A stretch of DNA of 64,000 nucleotides from Aliiruegeria sabulilitoris (lineage in GTDB: Bacteria; Pseudomonadota; Alphaproteobacteria; Rhodobacterales; Rhodobacteraceae). The DNA lies in NCBI RefSeq assembly GCF_001558155.1, contig NZ_LOAS01000024.1, positions 31,360 to 95,359 of the forward strand, given 5' to 3'. Both the position numbers and the translations under genes were made by a program. Positions 28,294 to 38,244 of the stretch are shown one piece after another. The notes under the pieces are model-generated. The model was not told the origin of the DNA. It made no database searches and worked only from the letters and a program-made list of their open reading frames with translations. The stretch's first letter is position 1. Each line of letters starts with the position of its first letter.

Positions 28294-29894
28294 ACGCCAT
28301 GGCCAAACGGATTCACGAAGCCGACGTTCTTGTCATCGGTGGCGGTGCCACCGGGTCTGGGGTCATGCGCGATCTTGCGCTGCGGGGGATCACCTGCCTG
28401 TTGATCGATCGCAAGGATCTGAATGCCGGGGCGTCCGGCGGCAATCACGGGCTGCTCCATAGCGGTGGTCGCTACGCAGCCGCGGATGCCGAGACAGCCG
28501 CGGAATGCATGCGCGAAGGTGAGATCCTCAAGCGGCTCGCGCCGGAATGCATCGACGATTGCGGCGGGGTGTTCGTTGCGGTCGAGGGCGATGACGTGGA
28601 CTTTGCAGCGCGTTTCCCAGAGCATTGCCGCGTCGCCGGCATCCCCTGCGAGCCCCTGACTGCGGCCGAGGCGCGCGAGCGGGAACCGGCCCTGCCGGAA
28701 GGGATCATCGCAGCCTACGCGGTGCCCGATGCCACGATCGACCCGTTCCGGGTGGTGCTGGAAAATGTAGGCCATGCAGAGCGGCAGAACGACAGCCGCT
28801 ATCTCCCGCACACCGAGGTCGAGGCATTCGAGATCGTCGACGGCACGGTCATCAGCGCGCAGTGCCGCGATCGCAGAAGTGGCGACCCGATCGAGATTCG
28901 TGCCCGGCAGTTCATCAATGCCAGCGGCGCCTGGGCAGAGAAGGTCGCACGCCTCGCCGGTTGCAAGGATGTCAGCCTGCTCTACTCCAAGGGTACCTTG
29001 CTGATCAGCAATACCCGGGTGACCAATGGCGTGGTCAACCGGCTGCGCCTTCCTGATGACGGAGACATACTTGTGCCGGGTGGAACGGTCTCGCTGCTTG
29101 GGACCTCTTCGGTCACCGTCGAGGATCCGGACGGCGTTGCGCCGACGATTCCTGAGGTGGACCGCATCCTTGCCGAGGGCGCCGCGATGCTGCCGGTTCT
29201 GAACGAGACCCGCTTCGTGCGGGCCTTTTCGGGGGTCCGGCCGCTGCTGAAATCCGCCGGGAGCGAGGCGGACGGACGCAAGGCCAATCGCGGTTTCGCG
29301 CTGTTTGACCACGAGGATCAGGGCCTCACGAATTTCGCCACGGTGGCGGGCGGCAAGTTCACGACCTTCCGGCTGATGGCCGAGAAGGCGGGCGACCTTG
29401 TGGCACAGCGGCTTGGCAATGCCGAGCCCTGCAAGACAAATGTCGAGCCTTTGCCCTCGGGCGACGCGTTGCGCTGGACCGAACCCGGGGCCGCCGCGCG
29501 CGACTGGTTCAAGCGGTCAGATCCGACCGACATGATCCTCTGCGAATGCGAGATGGTGGCCCGCTCCGCTGTCGACACGATCCTGCAGGACGCGCCGGGC
29601 GCCGAGGACCACATGAGCCTCAAGGCAATCGCGCTGCGCAGCCGGATCGGCAAGGGCGCCTGCCAGGGGGCATTCTGCTCGATGCGGGTCACGTCCTATC
29701 TCTATGATCGCGGCGTCTATGACAGCCCGGACGGGCTGCGCCTGATGCGAGAGTTCGTGCAGGAACGCTACAAGGGCGTCCGACCGGTTCTATGGGGCGC
29801 ACAGATGCCCCAGGCAGAGCTTGCGGAGATCCTGCATTGCGGACTGGCCGGTATGGACCTGGCGGCGGATGAAGACGGGGGCACGGGCAAATGA
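28290..29894 (+). CDS. glpA: Anaerobic glycerol-3-phosphate dehydrogenase subunit A (GlpA)
   Basis: 534 residues. An N-terminal FAD domain (VLVIGGGATGSGVMRDLALRG; ASGGNHGLLHSGGRY) of the GlpA/GlpD family is followed after about residue 400 by a BFD-like [2Fe-2S] domain (CECEM, then CQGAFCS). It oxidises sn-glycerol 3-phosphate to dihydroxyacetone phosphate, passing electrons to GlpB and GlpC. It begins inside the stop of the HdrD/GlpC-like gene and overlaps glpB by 4 bases; a second ATG at 28299 is an alternative start. Confidence 0.9.
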   Translation: MNAMAKRIHEADVLVIGGGATGSGVMRDLALRGITCLLIDRKDLNAGASGGNHGLLHSGGRYAAADAETAAECMREGEILKRLAPECIDDCGGVFVAVEGDDVDFAARFPEHCRVAGIPCEPLTAAEAREREPALPEGIIAAYAVPDATIDPFRVVLENVGHAERQNDSRYLPHTEVEAFEIVDGTVISAQCRDRRSGDPIEIRARQFINASGAWAEKVARLAGCKDVSLLYSKGTLLISNTRVTNGVVNRLRLPDDGDILVPGGTVSLLGTSSVTVEDPDGVAPTIPEVDRILAEGAAMLPVLNETRFVRAFSGVRPLLKSAGSEADGRKANRGFALFDHEDQGLTNFATVAGGKFTTFRLMAEKAGDLVAQRLGNAEPCKTNVEPLPSGDALRWTEPGAAARDWFKRSDPTDMILCECEMVARSAVDTILQDAPGAEDHMSLKAIALRSRIGKGACQGAFCSMRVTSYLYDRGVYDSPDGLRLMREFVQERYKGVRPVLWGAQMPQAELAEILHCGLAGMDLAADEDGGTGK

Positions 29895-31165
29895 AACGAG
29901 GAACCCGCCGGATCGAGACGCAACTGGCCGTCATAGGCACCGGAATCGCCGGATTTGCCGCGAGTATCTTCGCCTTGCAACGCGGGCTGGATGTTGCGCA
30001 GTTCGGCCACAGCGGCGCGATGGCCTATACCACCGGGTATCTCGACCTGCTTGGCGTACACGACCAACGCGTCCGGACCGACCCCTGGGCGGCACTGGAC
30101 GACCTGCGCCGGGACGAGCCGCACCATCCGATGAGCGGACTCGGCAATCAGACCATCCGCACCGCCTTCGACGGATTCACCGATGCGCTCGGTGAAATGG
30201 GGATCGGCTATACCAGGGCCGGCGAGCGCAACCTGTCGGGGCTGCTGCCCAACGGCATCGCCAAGCCGACGCTCTCTGTGCCGGACACCATGCTGGCAGG
30301 CATCACGGCATTGGAGACCGGCGCAAGGACGCTGGTGATCGATTTCGACGGGTTGCAGGGGTTCAGTGCCAAGGCTTTCGAGGTCAATTTCGCCGAGCGA
30401 TGGCCGGCCCTGCGCTCGGCGCGGCTGACCTTCCCGGGTATGGAAAACCGCCAGGTCTTCCCCGAGGTTCTGGCACGGTCGCTGGAGACACGGGCGACGC
30501 AGGACGCGCTGGCAGAGGCAATCCGGCCGCTGCTGAACGGCGCGGAATATGTCGGACTTCCAGCGATCCTCGGCATGCACGCGCCCGATGCGGTTCTGGC
30601 ACGGATGCAAGAGGCGATTGGTGTGAAGCTCTTCGAAATCCCGACCATTCCGCCAGCCGTACCGGGGATCCGGCTGCGCGAATGCTTCGAGCGGGCCTTC
30701 CCGGAGATGGGCGCAAAGCTGGAGCCGCAGCTCAAGGTCGCAAATGTCGAGTTCGGCGTCTCGGGCGCGACCTTGTACCTGCACGGACCGATGGAGGACC
30801 TACAGGTCGAGGCCTCCGCGGTCCTGCTCGCAACGGGTCGGTTCCTGTCCGGCGGGTTGCGATCCGATCAGCATCGCCTTTCGGAGACCCTGCTAGACTT
30901 GCCGATCCGGCAGCCCGAGGGGCGGCAGGAGTGGTTTCGCCGGGAATATCTCGATCCGCGGGGGCATCCGGTCAACCGGCTCGGGGTGGAGGTCGACAGC
31001 ACTTTCCGGCCCATCGGGCCGGATGGCGACCCGGTACATGAAAAACTCTTCGCGGCCGGCGCAATCCTTGCGCATCAGGACTGGGCGCGGCAGCGCTGCG
31101 GTGCCGGCTTGGCCATTGCGACCGCCTACAGTGCGACCGAGGCCGCCACAGCTGCGCTTGGCTGA
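29891..31165 (+). CDS. glpB: Anaerobic glycerol-3-phosphate dehydrogenase subunit B (GlpB)
   Basis: 424 residues with a Rossmann FAD/FMN-binding opening (LAVIGTGIAGFAASIFALQRG) and the GlpB pattern AYTTGYLDLLGV. The C-terminal part has the flavin motif VLLATGRFLSGGL and ends with a CGAGLAIATAYSATEAA helix. GlpB carries FMN and connects GlpA with GlpC. The order here is C-like, A, B, all with ATGA overlaps. Confidence 0.87.
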   Translation: MKRGTRRIETQLAVIGTGIAGFAASIFALQRGLDVAQFGHSGAMAYTTGYLDLLGVHDQRVRTDPWAALDDLRRDEPHHPMSGLGNQTIRTAFDGFTDALGEMGIGYTRAGERNLSGLLPNGIAKPTLSVPDTMLAGITALETGARTLVIDFDGLQGFSAKAFEVNFAERWPALRSARLTFPGMENRQVFPEVLARSLETRATQDALAEAIRPLLNGAEYVGLPAILGMHAPDAVLARMQEAIGVKLFEIPTIPPAVPGIRLRECFERAFPEMGAKLEPQLKVANVEFGVSGATLYLHGPMEDLQVEASAVLLATGRFLSGGLRSDQHRLSETLLDLPIRQPEGRQEWFRREYLDPRGHPVNRLGVEVDSTFRPIGPDGDPVHEKLFAAGAILAHQDWARQRCGAGLAIATAYSATEAATAALG

Positions 31166-31803
31166 CCGGGCAAGACGCATTATTTCGCGGCCGAGGGAGG
31201 TGCCAGATCTGACAGGGGCTGCTGCGTTAGACCGGCAGGAAACTGGCTACTTGTCCATCAAAGGTGGAGATAAGAACAATCTGGCAGCGCCCTCGCAATT
31301 TGCACAGACCACTCGGATTTGGGCAGCCGCGGCCGCCTGGAGAAAGCTCTAGGGAAGATTCTCGTAGGCCAGCATAGAGGGTGTCACCATGCGCCGCGCA
31401 CCCCCATGGGTCCTTTACGCAAGCCCTCGCTCCAACAGCCCGACCAAATCTCGCCGGCTGGTTTGTGGTGAAACGTCGAGTGCCGGGCCAAATTCTCGGT
31501 TTCCACCGAATCTTCAGCGCGAAGGAGATCGAGAATCGTTTGTTGCCTGTCGGTTCCGATCATTGGACCTCACACCGCTTTGAAGCACGTCTTATCCGCG
31601 CCAAACACCGAGAGAACTTCTCGTTTCAAGCTCGTACGGCCTTGATCGAACAATTTCAAAAATAAAAATATATATCTAAATCAATTATTTGAATTGATGT
31701 CGGCCGCCTACTAAGAATTTAGTTTGACAACTCTCATCTTCGTATGGGCATGATTTCCTTACCGGCAACGACCGGAATAGCGTTCATCAGGGAGGAGACC
31801 AGG
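31166..31803. other. 638-base intergenic region before the glycerol importer
   Basis: No supportable gene. An open frame at 31381-31665 has no recognised motif or ribosome site. The last 130 bases are strongly AT-rich and hold an inverted repeat (31680-31698) and a TTGACA -35-like box (31724-31729), so this end is the probable promoter of the transporter genes. Confidence 0.55.
31680..31698. promoter_or_regulatory. Inverted repeat, candidate operator of the glycerol importer
   Basis: ATCAATT-ATTTG-AATTGAT is a perfect 7-bp inverted repeat with a 5-base spacer, located 26 bases before a TTGACA hexamer at 31724. It could bind a DeoR-type GlpR or another regulator. No such regulator is encoded in the window. 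Confidence 0.4.
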
Positions 31804-33540
31804 ATGCGCACATACCTGTTGGGAGCGGTTGCGCTCCCGGCCGTTCTAGCCGTGCAAGCGGCCTATGCGGACGAAGCGGCTGCCACGAAATGGATCGACG
31901 AAGAATTCCAACCATCCGTGCTGTCAAAGGAGGAGCAACTCGAGGAGATGAAGTGGTTCATCGCCGCGGCTGCGCCCTTCAGCGGCATGGAAATCAATGT
32001 TCTGTCGGAAGGCATTCCAACCCATTCCTATGAATCCGAGGTGCTGACCAAAGCATTCGAGGAAATCACCGGCATCAAGGTGAACCATCAGATCCTGGGC
32101 GAGGGAGAGGTTGTCCAGGCAGTTCAAACCCAGATGCAGACCAAGCGGAATCTCTATGACGCTTATGTCAACGATTCCGACTTGATCGGCACCCATTCGC
32201 GGCTGCAACTCGCCTATAACCTGACCGACTGGATGGCGGGAGCGGGCGCTGACGTGACCAACCCCGGTCTCGATCTGGACGACTTCATGGGAATCCAGTT
32301 CACCACCGGTCCGGATGGCAAGCTCTACCAGCTGCCCGACCAGCAATTTGCGAACCTTTACTGGTTCCGCAAGGATTGGTTTGACCGCGAGGATCTCCAG
32401 GCTGCGTTCAAGGAGAAGTATGGCTACGATCTCGGCGTACCGGTGAACTGGTCCGCATACGAGGACATCGCCCAGTTCTTCTCCGAGGATGTGAAGGAGA
32501 TCGACGGTACAACGATCTACGGCCACATGGACTACGGCAAGCGTGCGCCGGATCTGGGCTGGCGGATGACCGACGCCTGGCTTTCGATGGCAGGCGCCGG
32601 ATCTCAGGGCGAGCCGAACGGTGTGCCGATCGACGAATGGGGCATTCGCATGGAAGCGGGTTCCTGCAACCCGGCCGGCGCCAGTGTTTCCCGCGGTGGC
32701 GAAACCAACGGTCCGGCTTCGGTCTACGCGATCCGCAAGTGGGACGAGTGGCTGCGTGCCTACGCCCCGCCGGGTGCGGCCTCCTACGACTTCTACCAGT
32801 CGCTGCCGGCGCTCAGCCAGGGCAATGTCGCCCAGCAGATCTTCTGGTACACCGCCTTCACCGCCGACATGGTGAAGCCGAAGTCCGAAGGCAACAACAC
32901 CGTGGATGACGAAGGCAACCCGCTCTGGCGGATGGCGCCGTCGCCGCACGGCCCTTACTGGGAAGAAGGCCAGAAGGTTGGCTACCAGGACGTGGGTTCC
33001 TGGACGATCCTCAAGTCCACGCCTGAAGATCGCGCCAAGGCGGCCTGGCTCTATGCCCAGTTCGTCGTCTCCAAGACCGTCGACACCAAGAAGTCGCATG
33101 TCGGTCTGACCTTCATCCGCGACAGCTCGGTGCGCCACGAGTCCTTTACCGAGCGTGCACCGAAGCTGGGTGGCCTGGTCGAGTTCTACCGCTCGCCGGA
33201 CCGCGTGGCATGGTCGCCCACCGGCATCAACGTGCCTGATTATCCGAAGCTCGCGCAGCTCTGGTGGCAGCAGATCGGTGACGTGAACTCGGGTGCCTTC
33301 ACCCCGCAGGAAGCCATGGATCGTCTCGCCAGCGAGATGGACCAGGTGATGGCCCGGATGCAGGCTGCCGACGAGCAGGCCGAAGTCTATGGCGGCTGTG
33401 GTCCGCGCCTCAACGAGGAGATGGATCCCTCCGAGTGGCTCGGCAAGCCTGATGGCCCGAAGGCCAAGCTCGACAACGAGAAGCCGCAAGGCGAGACCGT
33501 GAACTACGACGAGCTGGTCGCGCGCTGGGCCGCCCAGTGA
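31804..33540 (+). CDS. glpV: Glycerol ABC transporter substrate-binding protein (GlpV-like)
   Basis: 578 residues, long for a family 1 solute-binding protein. An N-terminal signal peptide (MRTYLLGAVALPAVLAVQAA, cleavage near AYA-DE) is followed by a mature domain of the glycerol-binding GlpV type. The downstream genes are the two ATPases, two permeases and small membrane protein of the GlpSTPQU importer described in rhizobia. The ATG at 31804 has AGGGAGGAGACC upstream. It should bind glycerol or a related polyol in the periplasm. Confidence 0.85.
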   Translation: MRTYLLGAVALPAVLAVQAAYADEAAATKWIDEEFQPSVLSKEEQLEEMKWFIAAAAPFSGMEINVLSEGIPTHSYESEVLTKAFEEITGIKVNHQILGEGEVVQAVQTQMQTKRNLYDAYVNDSDLIGTHSRLQLAYNLTDWMAGAGADVTNPGLDLDDFMGIQFTTGPDGKLYQLPDQQFANLYWFRKDWFDREDLQAAFKEKYGYDLGVPVNWSAYEDIAQFFSEDVKEIDGTTIYGHMDYGKRAPDLGWRMTDAWLSMAGAGSQGEPNGVPIDEWGIRMEAGSCNPAGASVSRGGETNGPASVYAIRKWDEWLRAYAPPGAASYDFYQSLPALSQGNVAQQIFWYTAFTADMVKPKSEGNNTVDDEGNPLWRMAPSPHGPYWEEGQKVGYQDVGSWTILKSTPEDRAKAAWLYAQFVVSKTVDTKKSHVGLTFIRDSSVRHESFTERAPKLGGLVEFYRSPDRVAWSPTGINVPDYPKLAQLWWQQIGDVNSGAFTPQEAMDRLASEMDQVMARMQAADEQAEVYGGCGPRLNEEMDPSEWLGKPDGPKAKLDNEKPQGETVNYDELVARWAAQ

Positions 33541-33553
33541 CCTGACATCTTCT

Positions 33554-33577
33554 CGGGCCGGTGCATGGACCGGCCCG
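33554..33577 (+). other. Hairpin after the binding-protein gene
   Basis: CGGGCCGGT and ACCGGCCCG pair as a 9-bp stem around a 6-base loop, 14 bases after the binding-protein stop. Such hairpins keep binding-protein mRNA more abundant than that of the membrane components. Confidence 0.6.
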
Positions 33578-33681
33578 GGGCTCCCCAGATCGCCCGCTTT
33601 CGCGGCGGGCGGTCGCCTCTCTTCCCCTCAACATTCTGCGCCGTGCGGGCTCGGCTCCGACGCAGGACGGGCACGGAAAAA

Positions 33682-34746
33682 ATGACACTAGACCTCAGAA
33701 ACGTGACCAAGCGAGTCGGCGCCAATCTCCATATCAAGGAGACGAGCCTGACGCTTGAAACAGGGCATTTCAACGTGCTGCTCGGCGAGACGGGCGCAGG
33801 GAAGACGTCGCTGATCAAGCTTATGGCCGGACTCGATCCGTTGGCCTCCGGCCAGATCCTGATGGATGGCGAGGACGTTTCGAAGCTGAGCACGCAGAAG
33901 CGCAACATCAGCCTCGTGCACCAGTTCTTCATCAACTACCCGCACATGACGGTTTTCGACAATATCGCCTCGCCGCTCAAGGTGGCCGGCATGGCGAAAT
34001 CCGAGATCCAGGGACGTGTCGAGGAGGCCGCCGATATTCTCCAGCTGCGCCCGATGCTGCTCCGTCGCCCGCATGAGTTGTCGGGAGGCCAGCAACAGCG
34101 CACGGCGCTGGCCCGCGCAATTGCCAAGGAGAGCCGCGCGGTCTTTCTCGACGAACCGCTGGCCAACCTGGACTACAAACTCCGCGAGGAGCTTCGCGAC
34201 CAGCTTCCAGAACTCTTCGCCGGCCGTGGCGCCGTCGTCGTCTACGCAACCTCGGAGCCCGAGGAGGCGCTGCTGCTGGGCGGGATGACCGCCCTGATGC
34301 ATGACGGCCACGTCACGCAGTTCGGCCCAACAGCCGAGATCTATCGCAAGCCCGCAAATGTGATCTCCGCGGATGTCTTCTCGGACCCGCCGATCAATAT
34401 CGGCGAGATCTCCAAGCAGGGGAACGAGGCCGTCCTGAACGGCCACGCACGCTGGCCGCTGGAAGGCGAGGCCGCCGCATTGCCGGACGGCTCCTATACC
34501 GTGGCGATCCGCCCGAACCGCGTCCTGCCGCGCCGCACCGAGACCGCCAATGTCCGGCTGACCGGTACCGTTCTGGTCACGGAGCTCAGCGGCTCCGAAA
34601 GCAGCGCCCATTTCCACTTTGGCGACAGGAACTGGGTTTCGCTCTCGGCCGGGGTCTTCCCCTTCGAAGTCGGCCAAGAGCAGGAATTTTTCATGGAACC
34701 AGCGCATTGCCACTATTTCGGCGCTGACGGCATCCGGGTGGCGTGA
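33682..34746 (+). CDS. glpS: Glycerol ABC transporter ATPase (GlpS-like)
   Basis: 354 residues. Walker A GETGAGKTS, signature LSGGQQQRTALARA, Walker B RAVFLDEPLANLD, then a C-terminal TOBE-type domain (IRPNRVLP). It is one of two different ATPases of the importer. The frame opens 39 codons earlier, but GGAAAAAATG marks the ATG used here, which opens MTLDLRNVTKRVGANLHI. Confidence 0.87.
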   Translation: MTLDLRNVTKRVGANLHIKETSLTLETGHFNVLLGETGAGKTSLIKLMAGLDPLASGQILMDGEDVSKLSTQKRNISLVHQFFINYPHMTVFDNIASPLKVAGMAKSEIQGRVEEAADILQLRPMLLRRPHELSGGQQQRTALARAIAKESRAVFLDEPLANLDYKLREELRDQLPELFAGRGAVVVYATSEPEEALLLGGMTALMHDGHVTQFGPTAEIYRKPANVISADVFSDPPINIGEISKQGNEAVLNGHARWPLEGEAAALPDGSYTVAIRPNRVLPRRTETANVRLTGTVLVTELSGSESSAHFHFGDRNWVSLSAGVFPFEVGQEQEFFMEPAHCHYFGADGIRVA

Positions 34747-34753
34747 GGACGAC

Positions 34754-35835
<1,082 letters not shown>

Positions 35836-35839
<4 letters not shown>

Positions 35840-36699
35840 AAACCGTAAACCAACGCGCATGGTTCCTCGTGCTGCCGGTGTTGTTCCTGGTGGCGTTCAA
35901 CGCGCTGATCCCGATGATGACGGTGGTCAATTACTCGGTGCAGGAGACTTTCGGCGATAACCTGTTCTTCTGGGAAGGGCTGGGTTGGTACGAACAGATC
36001 CTGCGGTCCGACCGGTTCCACGCCGCCCTTGGCCGGCAGTTCATGTTCACTGGCCTGATCCTTTTGATCGAAGTGCCGTTGGGCATCATCATCGCACTTT
36101 CCATGCCACGTCAGGGCTTCTGGGTGCCTGTCTGCCTGGTGCTGATGGCGCTGCCGATGCTGATCCCGTGGAATGTGGTCGGTGCGATGTGGAATATCTT
36201 CACTCTGCCCGATATCGGCCTGCTGGGGTATTTCCTGAACCACACACTCGGCATCAATTACGATATGACACAGGATCCGCTTGCGGCCTGGATCACCATC
36301 GTCACGATGGATGTCTGGCACTGGACTTCGCTCGTGGTGCTGTTGGCCTATGCGGGCCTCGTCTCGATCCCCGACGCCTATTATCAGGCGGCCAAGATCG
36401 ACGGCGCTTCCAACTGGGCGGTGTTCCGTTTCATCCAACTGCCGAAGATGAAGAACGTCCTGACCATCGCGATCCTTTTGCGCTTCATGGACAGTTTCAA
36501 CATCTACACCGAACCCTTCGTGCTCACCGGTGGTGGTCCCGGCAACTCGACCACGCTGCTGTCGATTGACCTGGTGAAAATGGCGCTTGGGCAGTTCGAC
36601 CTCGGACCGGCGGCCGCCATGTCGCTCATCTATTTCGCAATCACTCTTGGCGTCAGCTGGCTGTTCTACACGCTGATGACCAAAGACGACCTGAACTGA
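35836..36699 (+). CDS. glpP: Glycerol ABC transporter permease (GlpP-like)
   Basis: 287 residues, six membrane helices, with the EAA loop YYQAAKIDGASNWAVFRFI and the TGGGPGNST motif typical of MalF-type permeases. Starts by ATGA overlap with the preceding ATPase. Confidence 0.87.
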
Positions 36700-36710
36700 G
36701 GGAGGGCAAG

Positions 36711-37508
36711 ATGCAGAAACGATCCATCATTCCCATCGTCTACATCCTGTTCCTGATGCTGCCGATCTACTGGCTGGTGGCGATGAGCTTCAAGACAACC
36801 AACGAGATCCTCTCTGGCTTCTCGCTCTTCCCCCAGACCTTCACCTGGGAGAACTACATCACCATCTTTACCGATCCAACGTGGTACTGGGGCTATATCA
36901 ACTCCATTCTCTACGTCTCGATCAACACGGTGATTTCCGTGATTGTGGCGCTGCCGGCAGCCTATGCCTTCTCGCGCTACCGTTTCCTCGGCGACAAGCA
37001 CCTCTTCTTCTGGTTGCTGACCAATCGTATGGCGCCGGCTGCGGTCTTTGCACTGCCCTTCTTCCAGCTCTATTCGGCGGTCGGGCTTTTCGACACGCAT
37101 CTCGCAGTCGCGCTGGCGCATTGCCTTTTCAACATCCCGCTGGCGGTCTGGATCCTTGAAGGCTTCATGTCCGGCGTGCCCAAGGAGCTGGACGAGACGG
37201 CCTTCGTCGACGGCTATTCCTTCCCGCGCTTCTTCACCACGATCTTCATCCCGTCGATCAAGGCCGGCGTGGGCGTGGCGGCGTTCTTCTGCTTCATGTT
37301 CTCCTGGGTGGAACTGCTGCTCGCCAAGACGCTGACCGCAGTGGCGGCCAAACCGATCGCGGCAACGATGACCAAGACGGCCTCTTCGGCCGGTTATGAG
37401 CTCGGGCTTCTGGCTGCGGCCGGAACGCTGACGATCATCCCCGGCGCCATCGTCATCTATTTCGTCCGCAATTACATCGCGAAGGGCTTCGCGATGGGGA
37501 GGGTGTAA
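36711..37508 (+). CDS. glpQ: Glycerol ABC transporter permease (GlpQ-like)
   Basis: 265 residues, six membrane helices of the MalG type, EAA loop around VPKELDETAFVDGYSFPRFF and a C-terminal FVRNYIAKGFAMGRV. A GAGGGCAAG site precedes the ATG. It pairs with GlpP to form the membrane channel. Confidence 0.87.
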   Translation: MQKRSIIPIVYILFLMLPIYWLVAMSFKTTNEILSGFSLFPQTFTWENYITIFTDPTWYWGYINSILYVSINTVISVIVALPAAYAFSRYRFLGDKHLFFWLLTNRMAPAAVFALPFFQLYSAVGLFDTHLAVALAHCLFNIPLAVWILEGFMSGVPKELDETAFVDGYSFPRFFTTIFIPSIKAGVGVAAFFCFMFSWVELLLAKTLTAVAAKPIAATMTKTASSAGYELGLLAAAGTLTIIPGAIVIYFVRNYIAKGFAMGRV

Positions 37509-37510
37509 TC

Positions 37511-37786
37511 ATGAGCTGGATGGCATGGACTTGGCCAACGGCCCTGTTCTTCATCGGGATTTTCTCGGCTATGGGTGTCCTGACCCTGCTTGAGCTTCGC
37601 TATCCCGGCGGACAGGAGCGCAAGGGCGTCTTCGGGCTGGTGACAACCCGCGGGGATCGCCTCTTCATGACGATCCTGGGGGGGATCTACATATTGCTGG
37701 CCGGCCTTGGGTTGTTTGGAATGCCACTCTGGTGGCCCCTCGCAGTCGCATTTGCTTGGGCAGTCTTCTGTTTCTGGAAGGTTTAA
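37511..37786 (+). CDS. glpU: Small membrane protein of the glycerol importer (DUF2160, GlpU-like)
   Basis: 91 residues, about three membrane helices, matching the DUF2160 proteins found next to glycerol-type importers (PGGQERKGVFGLVTTRGDRL loop). Starts two bases after glpQ. Its exact role in transport is unknown. No glpK or glpR follows in the window. Confidence 0.8.
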   Translation: MSWMAWTWPTALFFIGIFSAMGVLTLLELRYPGGQERKGVFGLVTTRGDRLFMTILGGIYILLAGLGLFGMPLWWPLAVAFAWAVFCFWKV

Positions 37787-37851
37787 GCGTATATCGGAAA
37801 TAGGATAGAGGCGGCCCTTCCTCCCCCGCGCCGCCCGCACTTGGAGCCGAC

Positions 37852-38244
37852 ATGCGAAAACGTCAAGAGAGCGGTATGCTGACAGAGGTCGAACTGGAGT
37901 TCATGAACGTGGTCTGGGAGACCGACGGCGGTACGGTGCGCGATATTCACATCGCACTCAACCGCGAGACGGAGCGGGCCTATACGTCGGTGGCGACCAT
38001 CCTGAAGATCTTGGACCAGAAGGGATATCTCACGTCCACAAAGGTCGACCGTTCGCTCGTCTACCGCCCGGCCGTGCCAAAGGTTGCCTACCAGAAGCAG
38101 ACGCTCAAGAACCTGTCCAACAAGCTCTTCGACTCTACCCCCTCCGCGCTTGTTGCCAGGTTGGTGGATGATGATACTCTTTCAGATGACGCTTTGGAAG
38201 AAATCCGAAACCTGGTGAACAAGAGGCTAGAGGATGGCGGCTGA
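37852..38244 (+). CDS. BlaI/MecI/CopY family transcriptional repressor
   Basis: 130 residues with a winged-helix domain (LTEVELEFMNVVWE, VRDIHIAL, AYTSVATILKILDQKGYL) and a C-terminal dimerisation part. The asparagine-phenylalanine style cleavage region of BlaI cannot be judged by eye. It overlaps the M56 protease gene by 11 bases, the usual repressor-sensor pairing. Confidence 0.88.
   Translation: MRKRQESGMLTEVELEFMNVVWETDGGTVRDIHIALNRETERAYTSVATILKILDQKGYLTSTKVDRSLVYRPAVPKVAYQKQTLKNLSNKLFDSTPSALVARLVDDDTLSDDALEEIRNLVNKRLEDGG

Noticed and set aside
31381-31665. Plus-strand frame of 94 codons before the glycerol importer
   Set aside because: No ribosome site, no motif; the surrounding DNA looks non-coding.
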